Source: Litsea cubeba (taxonomy: Eukaryota > Streptophyta > Magnoliopsida > Laurales > Lauraceae). Taken from it: a DNA stretch of 64,000 nucleotides. The stretch covers positions 6,151,011 to 6,215,010 of the forward strand of contig CM022949.1 in NCBI GenBank assembly GCA_012931725.1, written 5' to 3'. Positions within the stretch are counted from its first letter, which is position 1, and each line of letters starts with the position of its first letter. Positions 45,467 through 58,045 of the stretch are shown piece by piece. Position numbers and translations under genes: made by a program. Below the pieces are notes generated by a model, which ran no database searches, was not told the DNA's origin, and saw nothing but the letters and a program-made list of their open reading frames with translations.

Positions 45467-45471
45467 CCAAA

Positions 45472-46846
45472 AAAAATTTATGCAAGTGATTATTTGATGT
45501 CTCCCAACTTTTAATATTTTTATTTTATTTTCAAACCCTTGATCTAATCATGTGAAATATTATCTCCAATCAAAGCACATAAAAGAACTAAAATAAGAAA
45601 ATTAAATCACTTACGTAGAAAGTTGCAAAATCAATCCAAGTAGTGTCTTTATTCCTTGATCTTTGAATACAAGAAATTAAGATTCTTCTCTCCTTTTCAT
45701 TCTCTCAACATGGCCTCTCAACCTATGCTAAAAGAATTAAAAGAAAGAAGAAGAAAGGGACTTAGAGAGAAAGGGTGGATGGGAGTGGAATAGAGAAAGA
45801 GAGAGAGCCTCCAAGGTTGTTACAAAAGATGTTGCACGTCCAGCCCTCTTGGCTGGTTCCTTTTTATGCTTTTTGCAAATCTTTTTTTAGTAAAGAATCT
45901 CTCATCTTTAGGGCTCTTGTTTCCTTGTGTAGAGATTCTAGCTTAGGCTCCAAGCTAGCTTCTTTCTTTGGAAAGACTTTTAAATTAGAGATATCTCCTT
46001 GTCTTATTAGGTTTCTTGATGCACACACCTTCCTTTTATAATTCCAAGAATATCTCTATAAAAATTGCATGATGATGTAGAGGGATGAGACTTTCCAAAT
46101 ATTGAGATTTCTTGTAATTCCCGCCTAAAACTATAGCAGTCAAATTCCCGAGGTTATATCTCCCTCAATATAGCTCTAATTTATGCAATCTTGGGTTCCA
46201 CGGATATCTACTCGAAAAGAGCTTTCCAACGGTGTCTAGATTGCGCCGATCCGACACTCGGTTTGAGAAGTATGGCCACTTTAATTTGCTGCTCCATAAA
46301 AATCCGGGAATAATTGTGCACAAATAGAAGCTTTTATGTTGGCATCCAATGGTGTGTGGGGGGGCCATGTTGGACGTCCAAGGCATGCTTGGACTCTTTC
46401 CTTGCTTACTTATTTGACTTTCATTTGACCTCTCTTCTCAAATTTCATCAATGTGGGTCCCATGTTGATTTCTCCTACAAATTGAAAGAAATAAATTTAT
46501 CATTAATTACATGTAAGAAAATAAACATGAATAATGCATGGGACCCTACATGCCTAATGATGCACCCAAATGACAAACTTTCCAAAAATAGGACATGGTG
46601 CCAAAAATAGCAAGTATGCATTGATGAAGCCAAAAACTAATTTTGGGGTGATGAATGAGATGAAAAATCCTAATTTCACAAAAGTCATGCAATTCAATGA
46701 ATTTTGACCAATTCTGACCATTTTCCAAAAATATCCCTTAATACATGTAATCATGAATTAAGTGCAATTCTTTGTAATTAAACCTAATTAAGTCCACAAA
46801 TGCTCATGAAATGATGTCCTAATGACCTAATTTTGTGGACTTATCA
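45472..46846 (-). repeat. Truncated Athila-2 LTR, copy 4
   Basis: As copy 2. Ends GGACTTATCA, the unmutated terminus. Confidence 0.9.
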
Positions 46847-48388
46847 CACCCCTCAACCAGCTTTTTGCTAGTCCCTTTGCACAATAAGCGACAAGGAATA
46901 AAACTCACTAAACTAATACTGAGGAAAATAAACTAATGAAGAAAATAAAAATAAAAAACACCACTTTTGCTGGCACTCTCGACTGCATTTTGCATATGCA
47001 GTAAGCCTTTAAACCCCTAGGTTCCCCTAGTGGACGAGTTGTGCCTCGTGAGGGTTTGCAGTGAATAAACCCAAAAAATTCTCTTCTTTTTTTTCATTTT
47101 TTTTTCAATCCAAAGTAGAAACCTAACAAAACCATGGGAACTTTTCCAAAAGAAAATTTACAAACACCAGATTTTCCCAATTCTTGGAATTTTTTTTTTC
47201 AAAGGCAAATCTTAAATTAGGTTCAAAAATCTCATCTTTTGGTCAGAAATTCTCGAAATCATGCTGAATTGATTGTACATGGTGATAAGTGCATATACGA
47301 AAAAACATAGGTATCAAATGATCTACCAAGAATTTCCGTGAAAATGATTTTTTATCCAAAATTCTGGGCAACCTAACCTTAGCAAAGAAAAAACAGCATT
47401 CCTCTCAAGGCAACCATGACGGCTTTCGCACTACTGTTTTTTTCAGAGGCCGTAATTTTTATGAGTTCTTTTTTTTTTTTTTTTTGCAAACACACACATG
47501 TGACTGTACAATGTCAAGGTCCCTTAAGCTCTCTAATTAACCCATGTAACGAGCGTTAGGCCAATGACTCCCAAGTCAGATGTCTTTAGGGCACTAGGTA
47601 TGTAAATACCCCTACGGGCTAACTGGCTCGGGTTAAAAAAGCTACAAACCTAAACTAGTCACACAACTTTTTATTCTTTTCAAGACTTATAACTAACACT
47701 TTTTTTTACGGTCCCAAAACAATAGGCAGCCCTTTTCATATGCCCGAATTAACTCAATGGTTTGTGGCTGATCAAACCACCCATATAAGCCAGGAAACTG
47801 TGAAACAAAGGGTCGGTTTTCCATCATATTTTCAATCCAATCGTCAAAGAAAACGGAAATCATAGCTTCACATTCGAAAACCTTGAAAATATATACAGAC
47901 TATGTAAAAGTGAGGGATCAAATTTCAGCACTTTTTCAAAAATCCTTTCCTTAAACAAAACAATGAACCATTATATATTTTTCTTCGCCCAAAGCTTCAA
48001 AAATTCCAAAATTCGAGGTACCTTCGTTTTATAAAAATTCTCCCGAAATCCCCCACCCCATTTTTTTTAAAACCCTAAAAACAAACAACAATTTTTTTTA
48101 AATTAAACAAAAAGGGTGTAAAACTTTTGTCTAAAGATGGACAAGTGTGCTTGTTCCAACCCCACAACCTAGCATGAACATCGTCCTCGATGTGTAAATG
48201 AATGACATGCATTGAACATACGAAACATAAGGAACAAAAAAGTAACGGAGGGTAAAGTTTAGAAAGCACCTGGGATGCTGCAGATTTCCCTTGAATCTGT
48301 CCAAAATGAGGCAAAATACACAAAAACAAAGCAGGAAGATCTATTTACATATGTACACAAAGTTGAGCGATGTCAGATCTAACGCTCG
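46847..48388 (-). other. Unit 4 noncoding 3' region
   Basis: Collinear with the other units; no gene. Confidence 0.8.
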
Positions 48389-49450
48389 TCAGTCCTGATA
48401 GTCAGGACTAGTCAGAGGTAAAATAGTGTCCTCTGAATCAAATGGCTCCAAGAATGGTTTTAGACATTGTCCATTCACTTTGAAAACTGAACCATCCTTG
48501 GGATTCTCCAACTCAACCGCCCCGTGTGGAAAAACATGGTTAATAATAAAGGGGCCACTCCATCGAGATCTCAACTTCCTAGGAAAGAGATGCAAACGAG
48601 AATTGTAAAGAATGACTTTTTGTGACGGGTGAAAAGTTTTTCTAAGAATGTTTTTATCATGGAAAACCTTGGTCCTTTCTTTGTAAATACAATAACTTTG
48701 ATAAGCCTCGTTGCGAATCTCTTCCAATTCATTCATTTGGAATTTCCTTTTAATTCTAGCTTTCTCCATATCAAAGTTTAGCTGCTTTAGTGCCCAATAT
48801 GCTTTATGTTCCAATTCCACCGGAAGGTGGCAAGCTTTCCCATAAATCAGTCTGTATGGAGACATGCCTATTGGAGTTTTGAATGCAGTGCGGTAAGCCC
48901 ATAACGCATCGTTTAGATGGAGTGACCAATCTTTGCGAGTAGGGTTTACTGTGGTCTCCAATATACATTTGATTTCCCGATTCGAGACCTCAACTTGCCC
49001 ACTAGTCTGCGGATGATAGGGCATAGCCACTTTGTGTGTAATTCCGTATGTTTTAAACAAAGCCTCAATTACATGATTACAGAAGTGGGCACCTCCATCA
49101 CTAATGATGGCTCGTGGGGTCCCGAATCTAGAAAATATGTGCTCCTTCAGAAATTTCATAACAACATTAGCATCATTTGTCCGATATGGGACAGCTTCAA
49201 TCCACTTGGACACATAATCAACAACTACTAAAATGTAGAGATAACCAAAACTCGGAGGGAACGGTTCCATCAAATCTATTCCCCATACATCAAACAACTC
49301 AATGATCAAAATTGGATTCAGGGGCATCATGTTCCTTCTTGAAATGGAACCCAATTTTTGACAGTTTTCACAAGACTTGCAATATTCATGAACATCTCTA
49401 AAAAGGGTGGGCCAGTAAAAAACCGCATTGCAGAATCTTAAAAACCGCAT
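48389..49450 (-). pseudogene. Unit 4 integrase, longest open copy
   Basis: A frame of 353 codons from the zinc-finger Cys pair (YCKSCENCQKLG) through the complete triad (GIDLMEPFP, AIISDGGAHF, GQVEVSNREIK) to the C-terminal domain. Neither the TAA of units 1 and 3 nor the TAG of units 2 and 3 is present. A 22-bp duplication at 49419-49464 separates it from the His-His part of the finger. It is the least decayed integrase in the array. Confidence 0.87.
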
Positions 49451-49464
49451 TGCAGAATCTTAAA
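49419..49464. repeat. 22-bp tandem duplication in unit 4 pol
   Basis: aaccgcattgcagaatctta plus two bases occurs twice with period 22. Other units have one copy. It shifts the integrase frame. Confidence 0.93.
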
Positions 49465-50430
49465 GGCGGTTTTTTCAGAAGAGAAATGGCCCCCACAGGC
49501 CTGTGAATGACAAAAGGAGATGACACTGTTTTGCTCATCATCTGGCACACACCTCCTAATGATATGGTATGAGCAGTTTTTAAACAAAAACGGGTCATCC
49601 CAGAAAAAATGCCGGACCTCAGAAAAGAATTTATTCATATCTTGCTTTTTCCAATGTTCTGGGATTGTGCCTGTAGCAAGATAGTTGGCAATGTCTACGT
49701 ACCAGGGAAGTTGGGATACTGCGAACAGTTGTTCGTCAGGGAAGTTGTCCTGGATGGGTGTGGATTCCAAAGATTCAAAAATGACAAGTCGTGATAGATG
49801 ATCCGCAACTACATTTTTTACTCCCTTTTTATCTCGGTTCTCAATATCAAATTCCTGAAGTAGAAGGATCCAACGAATGAGGCGCGGTTTTGCATCCTTC
49901 TTAGGAAGAAGGTATTTCAACGCTGAATGATCGGTGAACACAATGATCTTGGATCCTAGCAAGTATGAACGGAATTTGTCTAGCGCAAAGACCACGGCCA
50001 ATAATTCTTTCTCTGTGGTGGAGTAATTGATCTGTGCGCTATTCAAAGTCCGGCTTGCATAATAAATCACGTAAGGTTTCTTTTCCTTACGTTGCCCCAA
50101 CACAGCCTCAACCCCATAATCACTTGCATCACACATAAGTTCAATGGGCAGGCTACAGTCAGGCAGTTGCATAATCGGAGCGGAAGTCAGCATGCCCTTT
50201 AGCTTGGTGAAAGCTTCGTGGCACGCTTCAGTCCACTCAAATTGAGTATCTTTTAACAGAAGGTTACACAGTGGTCTGGAGATAGCGCTGAAATCTTTTA
50301 TAACCTTCTATAAAAGCATGTATGCCCTAAGAATGATCTGATATCTCTAACGGTTTTGGGATGGGCAGATTTGAGATCAGATCTATTTTTTACTTGTCAA
50401 CTTCCATTCCCTTGGATGAAACAATATGGC
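49438..50430 (-). pseudogene. Unit 4 RNase H to integrase zinc finger, and RT end
   Basis: A 251-codon frame (49438-50193) runs from MLTSAPIMQL through RNase H and the linker to CHSQACGGHFSSEKT. It lacks the gtac insertion that breaks this join in units 1 and 3. 50194-50430 is the RT thumb remnant up to the shared junction. Confidence 0.82.
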
Positions 50431-50435
50431 CAAAA

Positions 50436-51792
50436 AAATTTATGCAAGTGATTATTTGATGTCTCCCGACTTTTAATATTTCTATTTTATTTTCAAACCC
50501 TTGATCTAATCATGTGAAATATTATCTCCAATCAAAGCACATAAAAGAACTAAAATAAGAAAATTAAATCACTTACGTAGAAAGTTGCAAAATCAATCCA
50601 AGTAGTGTCTTTATTCCTTGATCTTTGAATACAAGAAATTAAGATTCTTCTCTCCTTTTCATTCTCTCAACATGGCCTCTCAACCTATGCTAAAAGAATT
50701 AAAAGAAAGAAGAAGAAAGGGACTTAGAGAGAAAGGGTGGATGGGAGTGGAATAGAGAAAGAGAGAGAGAGCCTCCAAGGTTGTTACAAAAGATGTTGCA
50801 CGTCCAGCCCTCTTGGCTGGTTCCTTTTTTATGCTTTTTGCAAATCTTTTTTTTAATAAAGAATCTCTCATCTTTAGGGCTCTTGTTTCCTTGTGTAGAG
50901 ATTCTAGCTTAGGCTCTAAGCTAGCTTCTTTCTTTGGAAAGACTTTTAAATTAGAGAGATCTCCTTGCCTTATTAGGTTTCTTGATGCACACACCTTCCT
51001 TTTATAATTCCAAGAATATCTCTAAAAATTGCATGATGATGTAGAGGGATGAGACTTTCCAAATATTGAGATTTCTTGCAATTCCCGCCTAAAACTGTAG
51101 CAGTCAACTTCCCGAGGTCATATCTCCCTCAATATAGCTCTAATTTATGCAATCTTGGGTTCCACGGATATCTACTCGAAAAAAGCTTTCCAACATCCGA
51201 CACTCGGTTTGAGAATTATGGCCATTTTAAATTGCTGCTCCATAAAAATCCGGGAATAATTGTGCACAAATGGAAGCTTTTATGTTGGCATCCAATGGTG
51301 TGTGTGGGGCCCATGTTGGACGTCCAAGGCATGCTTGGACTCTTTCCTTACTTACTTATTTGACTTTCATTTGACCTCTCTTCTCAAATTTCATCAATGT
51401 GGGTCCCATGTTGATTTCTCCTACAAATTGAAAGAAATAAATTTATCATTAATTACATGTAAGAAAATAAACATGAATAATGCATGGGACCCTGCATGCC
51501 GAATGATGCACCCAAATGACAAACTTTCCAAAAATAGGACATGGTGCCAAAAATAGCAAGTATGCATTGATGAAGCCAAAAACTAATTTTGGGGTGATGA
51601 ATGAGATGAAGAATCCTAATTTCACAAAAGTCATGCAATTCAATGAATTTTGACCAATTCTGACCATTTTCCAAAAATATCTTCAAATACATGTAATCAT
51701 GAATTAAGTGCAATTCTATGCAATTAAACCTAATTAAGTCCACAAATGCTCATAAAATGATGACCTAATGACCTAATTTTGTGGACTTATCA
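50436..51792 (-). repeat. Truncated Athila-2 LTR, copy 5, right end of the array
   Basis: Ends GGACTTATCA at 51792. The next bases, caccctcaac, still resemble the polypurine tract before homology stops, so the array ends inside an internal region rather than at an outer LTR edge. About 14 bases that include a segment near 51194 are missing relative to other copies. Confidence 0.88.
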
Positions 51793-52193
51793 CACCCTCA
51801 ACAAAACAAAAGAATAAAGCAAGTAAATATAATTTTAATTTTAATAAGACGGGGTTCAAAGTATATAATTTCGTACGATTTATGCATATAAAAAGACAAT
51901 GTATTAAAACTTTGAAATGTTTACGTTAACCTTCAGGTAATCCAAAATATTTACAAATTAGGATACAGACAATATCAATCAAAATTTTAATGCCGAGTAC
52001 TTGTAAATCCATCATAGCAAGCAATGGACCTGTAGGCATATAGAAATTATGTTAATAATTAATATTTCATTACGTTAATGGTAAATAATCAGCTGAAACT
52101 ATCTCGGATGTCATCATAAGAGAACATTTTTACCTGGAATATTGAGATCTACTTTCATACGGTGTTGTTGCTATTCAGTCCATCCTCTCAATC
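51793..52193. other. Intergenic, nothing recognised
   Basis: AT-rich with no gene or repeat boundary. The first ten bases resemble the Athila polypurine tract. Confidence 0.5.
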
Positions 52194-52774
52194 TTATAAA
52201 GCCTTCACCGTTGTAAGGTCTATCTCGATCTCTTCCAACATTTTCCCTAATTCCCTCATGTCTACGAAATTAGTCTTGAGTCTGGCGTGGATGCCTTTTA
52301 CCGGCCAATGATGTGGTAGATTGCTTAATATGGAACGTACAATATCTACAATATTTGGTTCAAATCCTCTTCTCTTGAGATTGTAGAACAACTGTTCCTT
52401 GTTCAGCATATGTTCCCTAACATTCCCACAACTATTTTTCCTTTCCTGAACTGTATCCATGAGGGCTGAATATATTTTTCAAATGATTGTAATTGGTCGA
52501 CAAATTCCACTGCATGTCATGGTTGCAAGATTTCAAATATCATTTTTTTTACAGTATCCCAAACCGGTGGCAATGTCTCAGCAATTTTTATCATTATATA
52601 TCTTTCAGGGATGAAGTTTTCACTTACTCTCAGCAAATGAGCTAGTTGTATTTTACGGGAACCATGCCTTGCTATTGGTGTGTCATGTTCAAATGGTTTA
52701 TTTTCAAACTCATTTGTCCATTCCCTAACACGTACAGAGTCATTGCCACGATAATATTTGAGTGGTGTACTCAT
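52194..52774 (-). pseudogene. Fossil gag-like fragment
   Basis: Two minus-strand frames, 52194-52460 and 52517-52774. They resemble the capsid region of copia gag: NVREHMLNKEQLFYNL followed by VRSILSNLPHHWPVKG, and upstream EWTNEFE ... LPPVWDTVKKMI. The pattern VREH...L followed by a SLP-type motif is typical of UBN2 gag. No pol follows. Weak, and it could be another decayed repeat. Confidence 0.4.
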
Positions 52775-53332
52775 CTTACCTGTTTTAGAGCTCTCAAATT
52801 AAATTATAAATTGTCATCTAAATGAAACCAAAAATAGTTCAATCAAATTATTAATAACATAGTAGGCAAGTTATTAACTTGGCACACATTATAAAATACC
52901 TAAAAAATAGGAAAGTTATTTTTTCCCTTAGACCCAATATATTTTTTTGAATGTAAGCACCATAACAATAACACCATAACAATTGTCTTAGACCATAAGA
53001 CAATAATAATTGTCTTAGTCCCAATATATTTTTCACTTAAGATGTAAGAACCATAACAATTGTCTTAGACCATATATATTTTCTTGATTTGGACCAAAAT
53101 CTAGCCCGATCACTTCTTGTATGATAGTGGGTCCCACTGGGCCCGATAAAAGATTTACATTAGACTGAACATTTCTCCTCAGGGCTTTTACTTATAGAAA
53201 TTCGATGGATTGCCAAAAACCATCCCTTACATGGACTTATCATTTGTCAATTTTAATTTACGAACAGTAAATATTTCATTTCTTATTTTGCCATTTTTAA
53301 TATATTTATTTAGTTGGTTCGTCTTTGGTGAT
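52775..53332. other. Intergenic with local AT-rich repeats
   Basis: A motif built on cataacaattgtcttagacc recurs three times between about 52960 and 53075. Otherwise nothing recognised. Confidence 0.5.
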
Positions 53333-55430
53333 GCTAACATATTAATCAACATTAATATTCAGTTTGTCAATATTTTGTAATATATCTTTCTATTATTTTG
53401 ATTTAATTTATTTTTTTAGTTTTAATATAGTTTTAAAACAATCACGCGTAATTATTTACCTAATATTTTATTTCAGCACCAAAAATATGGCCTGAATTAG
53501 ATCCAATATTATATATCGAATTAGACCCAAAATCTTTGCTCATTTAGGCCCAAAATTTGGCCTTGTTTATACCCAATATTTTTTTTAATTAAACCCAAAA
53601 TCTAGCCTTATAAAGGCCCAAAAGCTGACTTTATTTAGTCCCATTATATTTGCTATTAATGAGCTGAAATTATGGCCAATTTCAGCTTCGAATTATAAAT
53701 TAGTCTCACAAATTAGGCGCTTGATTATCTAATTAATCAAAGTCCTGCAGTTAGACCTAATAACCAAATCAATAAGTTATTATATTTGGAAATGCAATAA
53801 ATCCTATGTCATTTAATAAATTCTTACATTTCTTAAACATAAGCATGAAATAAAAATTTTAAAAATAAACATTAAGAAAGAAATAGGGAAGGGATAGTAG
53901 ATTTTGAAATTTAAAAAATAAAAACTCAGGAGTATGGCTTTGTATTATAATATTTCGATAGTATTGTATGTAGGAGGAGAAAAGATTACCTTTGTCCAAC
54001 TTCTTGTATGAGGTGTGAGGTCAGTTTTTTATTAGAGCTTTGCTAGTCCGATGATAGTTAAAAATAGATATGCAAGTTTTAAAAAAAAAAAAAAATTCAA
54101 TGCGTTGAATTAGAAGTTTCTTGCATTTGTAAAAATACCATGGGTAATACAATATACGGATTCAAATGTAAGCACAAAGACATTAGTATTAGATTCCATT
54201 TTTATTTTACGAATTAATAAGCCATCAAAGGCCAGAATAATTATATCAATTGCAGAGCCCAGGGCCTGAACAGAGTTTACAACACGTGAAAAAAAGTGCA
54301 TGATTTGTAAAGCATTTGAACAGGGAGGATGGCCTGAGAAATTGATTGTTGTATGCATGTCTTAGAGTCATTTGTAGAGGACACCAAGTTTTAATATTAT
54401 GTTTCTCTATATCATACCATTAATTTAAACATGTTTTCTAATTTGGAAGTTGCATGAAAGTTTCCTTCTCTGATATTAGAGAACCACATCCTAATATTGT
54501 AAGCAGAGATAAGTGAAATGAAATGAACAAATAAATAAAATAAAAAATTTAAATAAAGTTTCCAGGGTTAAATACTCAGAAGTAAGAAATAAATTGATAT
54601 GTTGTTATTCATTTTTGGTTATATGGGAGGATGGAAATGCACTCATAGATTAGGATTTATATTTAAATTTGCCCCACCAGATTATCCCAACGTTACCATT
54701 TAAGAAGCAATAATTTTTAAAGAGAATATTATTACTTGTGTAGTTTGTGTGATATGATCCATCATAAAAGGTGGGTTGAATAGCAATTAATTAGTGGGTG
54801 AGTGGAAGAAAGGAATGGTCATAGGTGGACCCATATCTCAAATCAGATCATTTTAATTTTTCCTTTTTATTGTTAAAAGCTATTTTGGGTGATTGACTAA
54901 TTCAAGGGTAACTACCAATTATTGTAGGAAAACAGGAAGGGTGAAAGTTATTGTAGTAGTTAGCCCAAGAAAGGCTAAAAAGTTAATTGCAATCAATTTT
55001 ATTAGTTGGAGAACAATAATCATAATTTTTTTTATAAGTAAATAAGGTCAAGTTTTGAAGACTTAAATAATTTATGTGAAATGTCAATTCAATTTCATTC
55101 TCACGAAGCTAATATACTCAGAGATGCGAGCAAGCTTCACTGTTAGATTGAGAAAAATGATGTTAGGTTAATTATAATTAATTTTTTTTTATCAATCACA
55201 ATTTTTTCTAAAAATTTTTACGGATCCAAACCTTTGATTTCATGCAGAGTTGATTAGTGCATCTTTACTAAAGTTATTCTTAGATCGCGTTAATATCTTA
55301 TCATTTTGTTCAAGAATCATGATCAGGGTTAATATTTATCATAATAAAGTGAGATTTTCGTTATTCATAAAGTCAATATAAAAGTTTAAATGAAAGGTTT
55401 GGATTTGATGTACACATGTTCATAATTTTT
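53333..55430. repeat. Dispersed repeat, copy 1 (longest)
   Basis: Homologous to 55675-57081 and, for its second half, to 57082-58045. Shared landmarks are cacgcgtaattattta, ggcctgaattagatcc, tatttcgatagtattgtatg, ttcttgtatgaggtgtgaggtc, gagaaccacatcctaat and ttcttagatcgcgttaatatc. No coding domain recognised. Confidence 0.8.
54110..54358 (-). other. Short open frame shared by repeat copies, not recognised
   Basis: 82 codons on the minus strand. Its middle part (GHPPCSNALQ ... IIILAFDGLLIRKIK) is conserved at 57304-57492 and, frameshifted, near 56420-56670. It may be a relic exon carried by the repeat. No family assigned. Confidence 0.25.
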
Positions 55431-55674
55431 ATTTTAAAAAAATGAGTCTTTTAAAAGAAGCTCATGTGTCATGCCTTCTCAATCCGATATGGCACGATGC
55501 TAATCAAACCAAAATCTAAGCCATACAATATTGGTAAAAAAATAATCAATAACCCAAATTCTTCAGAACCCAAACTTATTTTTGATTTTCAACAAATTTG
55601 TTGAATTTAACTAATCAAAGAATGACTTTAGATTCTACCTTACCAGGCCCCACTTTCTGTCGGAAAAAACATGT
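55431..55674. other. Spacer between repeat copies 1 and 2
   Basis: Nothing recognised. Confidence 0.4.
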
Positions 55675-57081
55675 TCAACATTAATATTCATTTTATCAAT
55701 ATTTTGTAATAAAAAAATTATTATTCTGATTTAATTTATTAATATAGTTTTAAAACAATCACGCATTGTTACGTACTTAATATTTTATTTTAGCACAAAA
55801 AATAAGGCCTGAATTAGATCTAATATTATATATCGAATTAGATCCAAAATCTTTGCTCATTTAGGCCCAAAATCTCGCCTTGTTTAGACCCAATATTATG
55901 TCTTGAATTAAACCCAAAATCTGGCCTTATAAAGGCCCAAGATCTGTCTTTAATTAGTCCCATTATATTTGTCGTTAATGACCTGAAATTATGGCCAATT
56001 TCAGCTTCGAATTATAAATTAGTCTAACGAATTAGGCACTTGAATATCTAAATAATCAAAGGCCTGCAGTTAGACCTAATAACCAAATCAATAAGTTGTT
56101 ATATTTGGAAATGCAATAAATCCTATGTCATTTAATAAATTTTTAAATTTCTTAAACATAAGCATGAAATGAAAATTTTAAAAATAAACATTAAGAAAGA
56201 AAAAGGAAAGGGATAGTAGATTTTGAAATTTAGAAAATAAAAACTCAGGAGTATGGATTTCTAGTATAATATTTTGATAGTATTGTATGAAGGAAGAGAA
56301 AAGATTACCTTTGTCAAACTTCTTGTATGAGGTATGAGGTCAGCTTTTTCTTAGAGCTTTGCTGGTCCGATGATAGTTAAAAGTAGATTTGCAAATTTTA
56401 AAAAAAAATCAATGTTTTGAATTAGAAATTTCTTGCATTTGTAAAAATACCATTAGTAATCCAATATACGGATTCAGATGTAAGCAAAAAAACAATAGTA
56501 TTAGACCCCTTTTTTATTTTACGAATTAATAAGCATCAAAGGCCAAAATAATTATATCCACTGCAGAGGACAGGGCCAGATCAAAGTTTACAACATGTGA
56601 AAAAAAGTGCATGATTTGTAAAGCATTTGAACACGGAGGATAGCCCGAGAAATTAGGTGTTGTCTGCATGTCTTAGAGTCATTTTTATAGGCCACCAAGT
56701 TCTAATATTCTGTTTCTCTATATCATACCAATCATTTAAACATGTTTTCTAATTTGGAAGTTGCATGAACGTTTCCTTCTCTGATATTAGAGAACCACAT
56801 CCTAATATTGTAGCAGAGATAAGTGAAATGAAATGAACAAATAAATAAAAGAAAAAAATTTAAATAAAGTTTCCAGGGTTAAATACTCAGAACTAAGAAA
56901 TAAATTGATATGTTATTATTCATTTTTTGGTTATATGGGAGGATGGAAATGCACTCATAGATTAGGATTTTTATTTAAATGTGCCCCACCAGATTATCCC
57001 AAATTTTACCATTTAAGAATTAATAAATTTTAAAGAGAATATTATTACTTGTGCAGTTTGTTTGATATGATCTATCAGAAT
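55675..57081. repeat. Dispersed repeat, copy 2
   Basis: Collinear with 53345-54780 with scattered substitutions and small indels. Its right end is directly joined to copy 3. Confidence 0.8.
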
Positions 57082-58045
57082 AGGTGGATAATATTTCGAT
57101 AGTATTGTATGGAGGAGGAGATCCAAACTACCTTTGTCCAACTTCTTGTATGAGGTGTGAGGTCAACTTTTTCTTAGAGCTTTGCTAGTCCGATGATAGT
57201 TAAAAGTAGATCTGCAAATTTTTTTTAAAAAAATCAATGCCTTGAATTAGAAATTTATTGCATTTGTAAAAATACCATTGGTAATCCAATATCAGATTTA
57301 GATTTAAGCACGAAAAAATATTCTTAGATCCCTTTTTATTTTACGAATTAATAAGCCATCAAAGGCCAAAATAATTATATCCACTGCAGAGGCCAGGGCC
57401 GGAACAGAGTTTACAACATGTGAAAAAAATTGCATGTTTTGTAAAGCATTTGAACACGGAGGATGGCCTAAGAAATTTGGTGTTGTCTGCATGTCTTAGA
57501 GTCATTTGTAGAGGCCACCGAGTTTTAATATTTTATGTTTCTCTATATCATATCATTAATTTAAACATGTTTTCTAATTTGGAAGTTGCATGAACGTTTC
57601 CTTCTATGATATTAGAGAACCACATCCTAATCTTGTAAGCAAAGATAAGTGAAATGAAATGACCAAATAAATAAAGGAAAAAATGTTTCCAGGGTTAAAT
57701 ACTCAGAACTAAGAAATAAATTGATATGTTGTTATTAATTTTTGGTTAAATGGGGGGATGGAAATGCACTCATAGATTAGGATTTAAAGTTAAATGTGCC
57801 CCACCAGATTATCCAAACGTTACCATTTAAGAAGCAATAATTTTCAAAGAGACTATTATTACTTGTGAAGTTTGTGTGTTATGATCTATGAGAATATGTG
57901 GGCTGAGTGGCAATTAATTAGTGGATGAGTAAAAATTTTTATTAAAGTTATTCTTAGATCGCGTTAATATCTTATCATATTTGTTCAATAATCATGATCA
58001 GGGTCAATATTTCTCATAATAAAGTGAGATTTTGGTTATTCGTAA
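57082..58045. repeat. Dispersed repeat, copy 3 (partial)
   Basis: Starts at ataatatttcgatagtattg, about 600 bases into copy 1. It lacks the part equivalent to about 54815-55250 and ends with the ttcttagatcgcgttaatatc block. Confidence 0.8.
57304..57492 (-). other. Short open frame in repeat copy 3, not recognised
   Basis: 62 codons, clearly related to the frame at 54110-54358 over about 50 residues. No domain assigned. Confidence 0.25.

Larger units (their letters stand above)
20140..51792 (-). mobile_element. Tandem array of truncated Athila units (Athila-2), about 4.95 kb each
   Basis: One complete 3' LTR (20140-22551) is followed by four copies of the internal 3' half of an Athila element, separated by truncated LTRs (26127-27497, 40521-41897, 45472-46846) and ended by a fifth LTR piece (50436-51792). 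Each internal part ends in the same place, in RT, joined through an A run to the same point in the LTR. Lengths between junctions are about 4.95-4.97 kb once the nested copia element in the second unit is subtracted. Gag, protease, most of RT and the primer site are absent from every unit, so none can replicate alone. No target duplication flanks the array. Confidence 0.92.
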
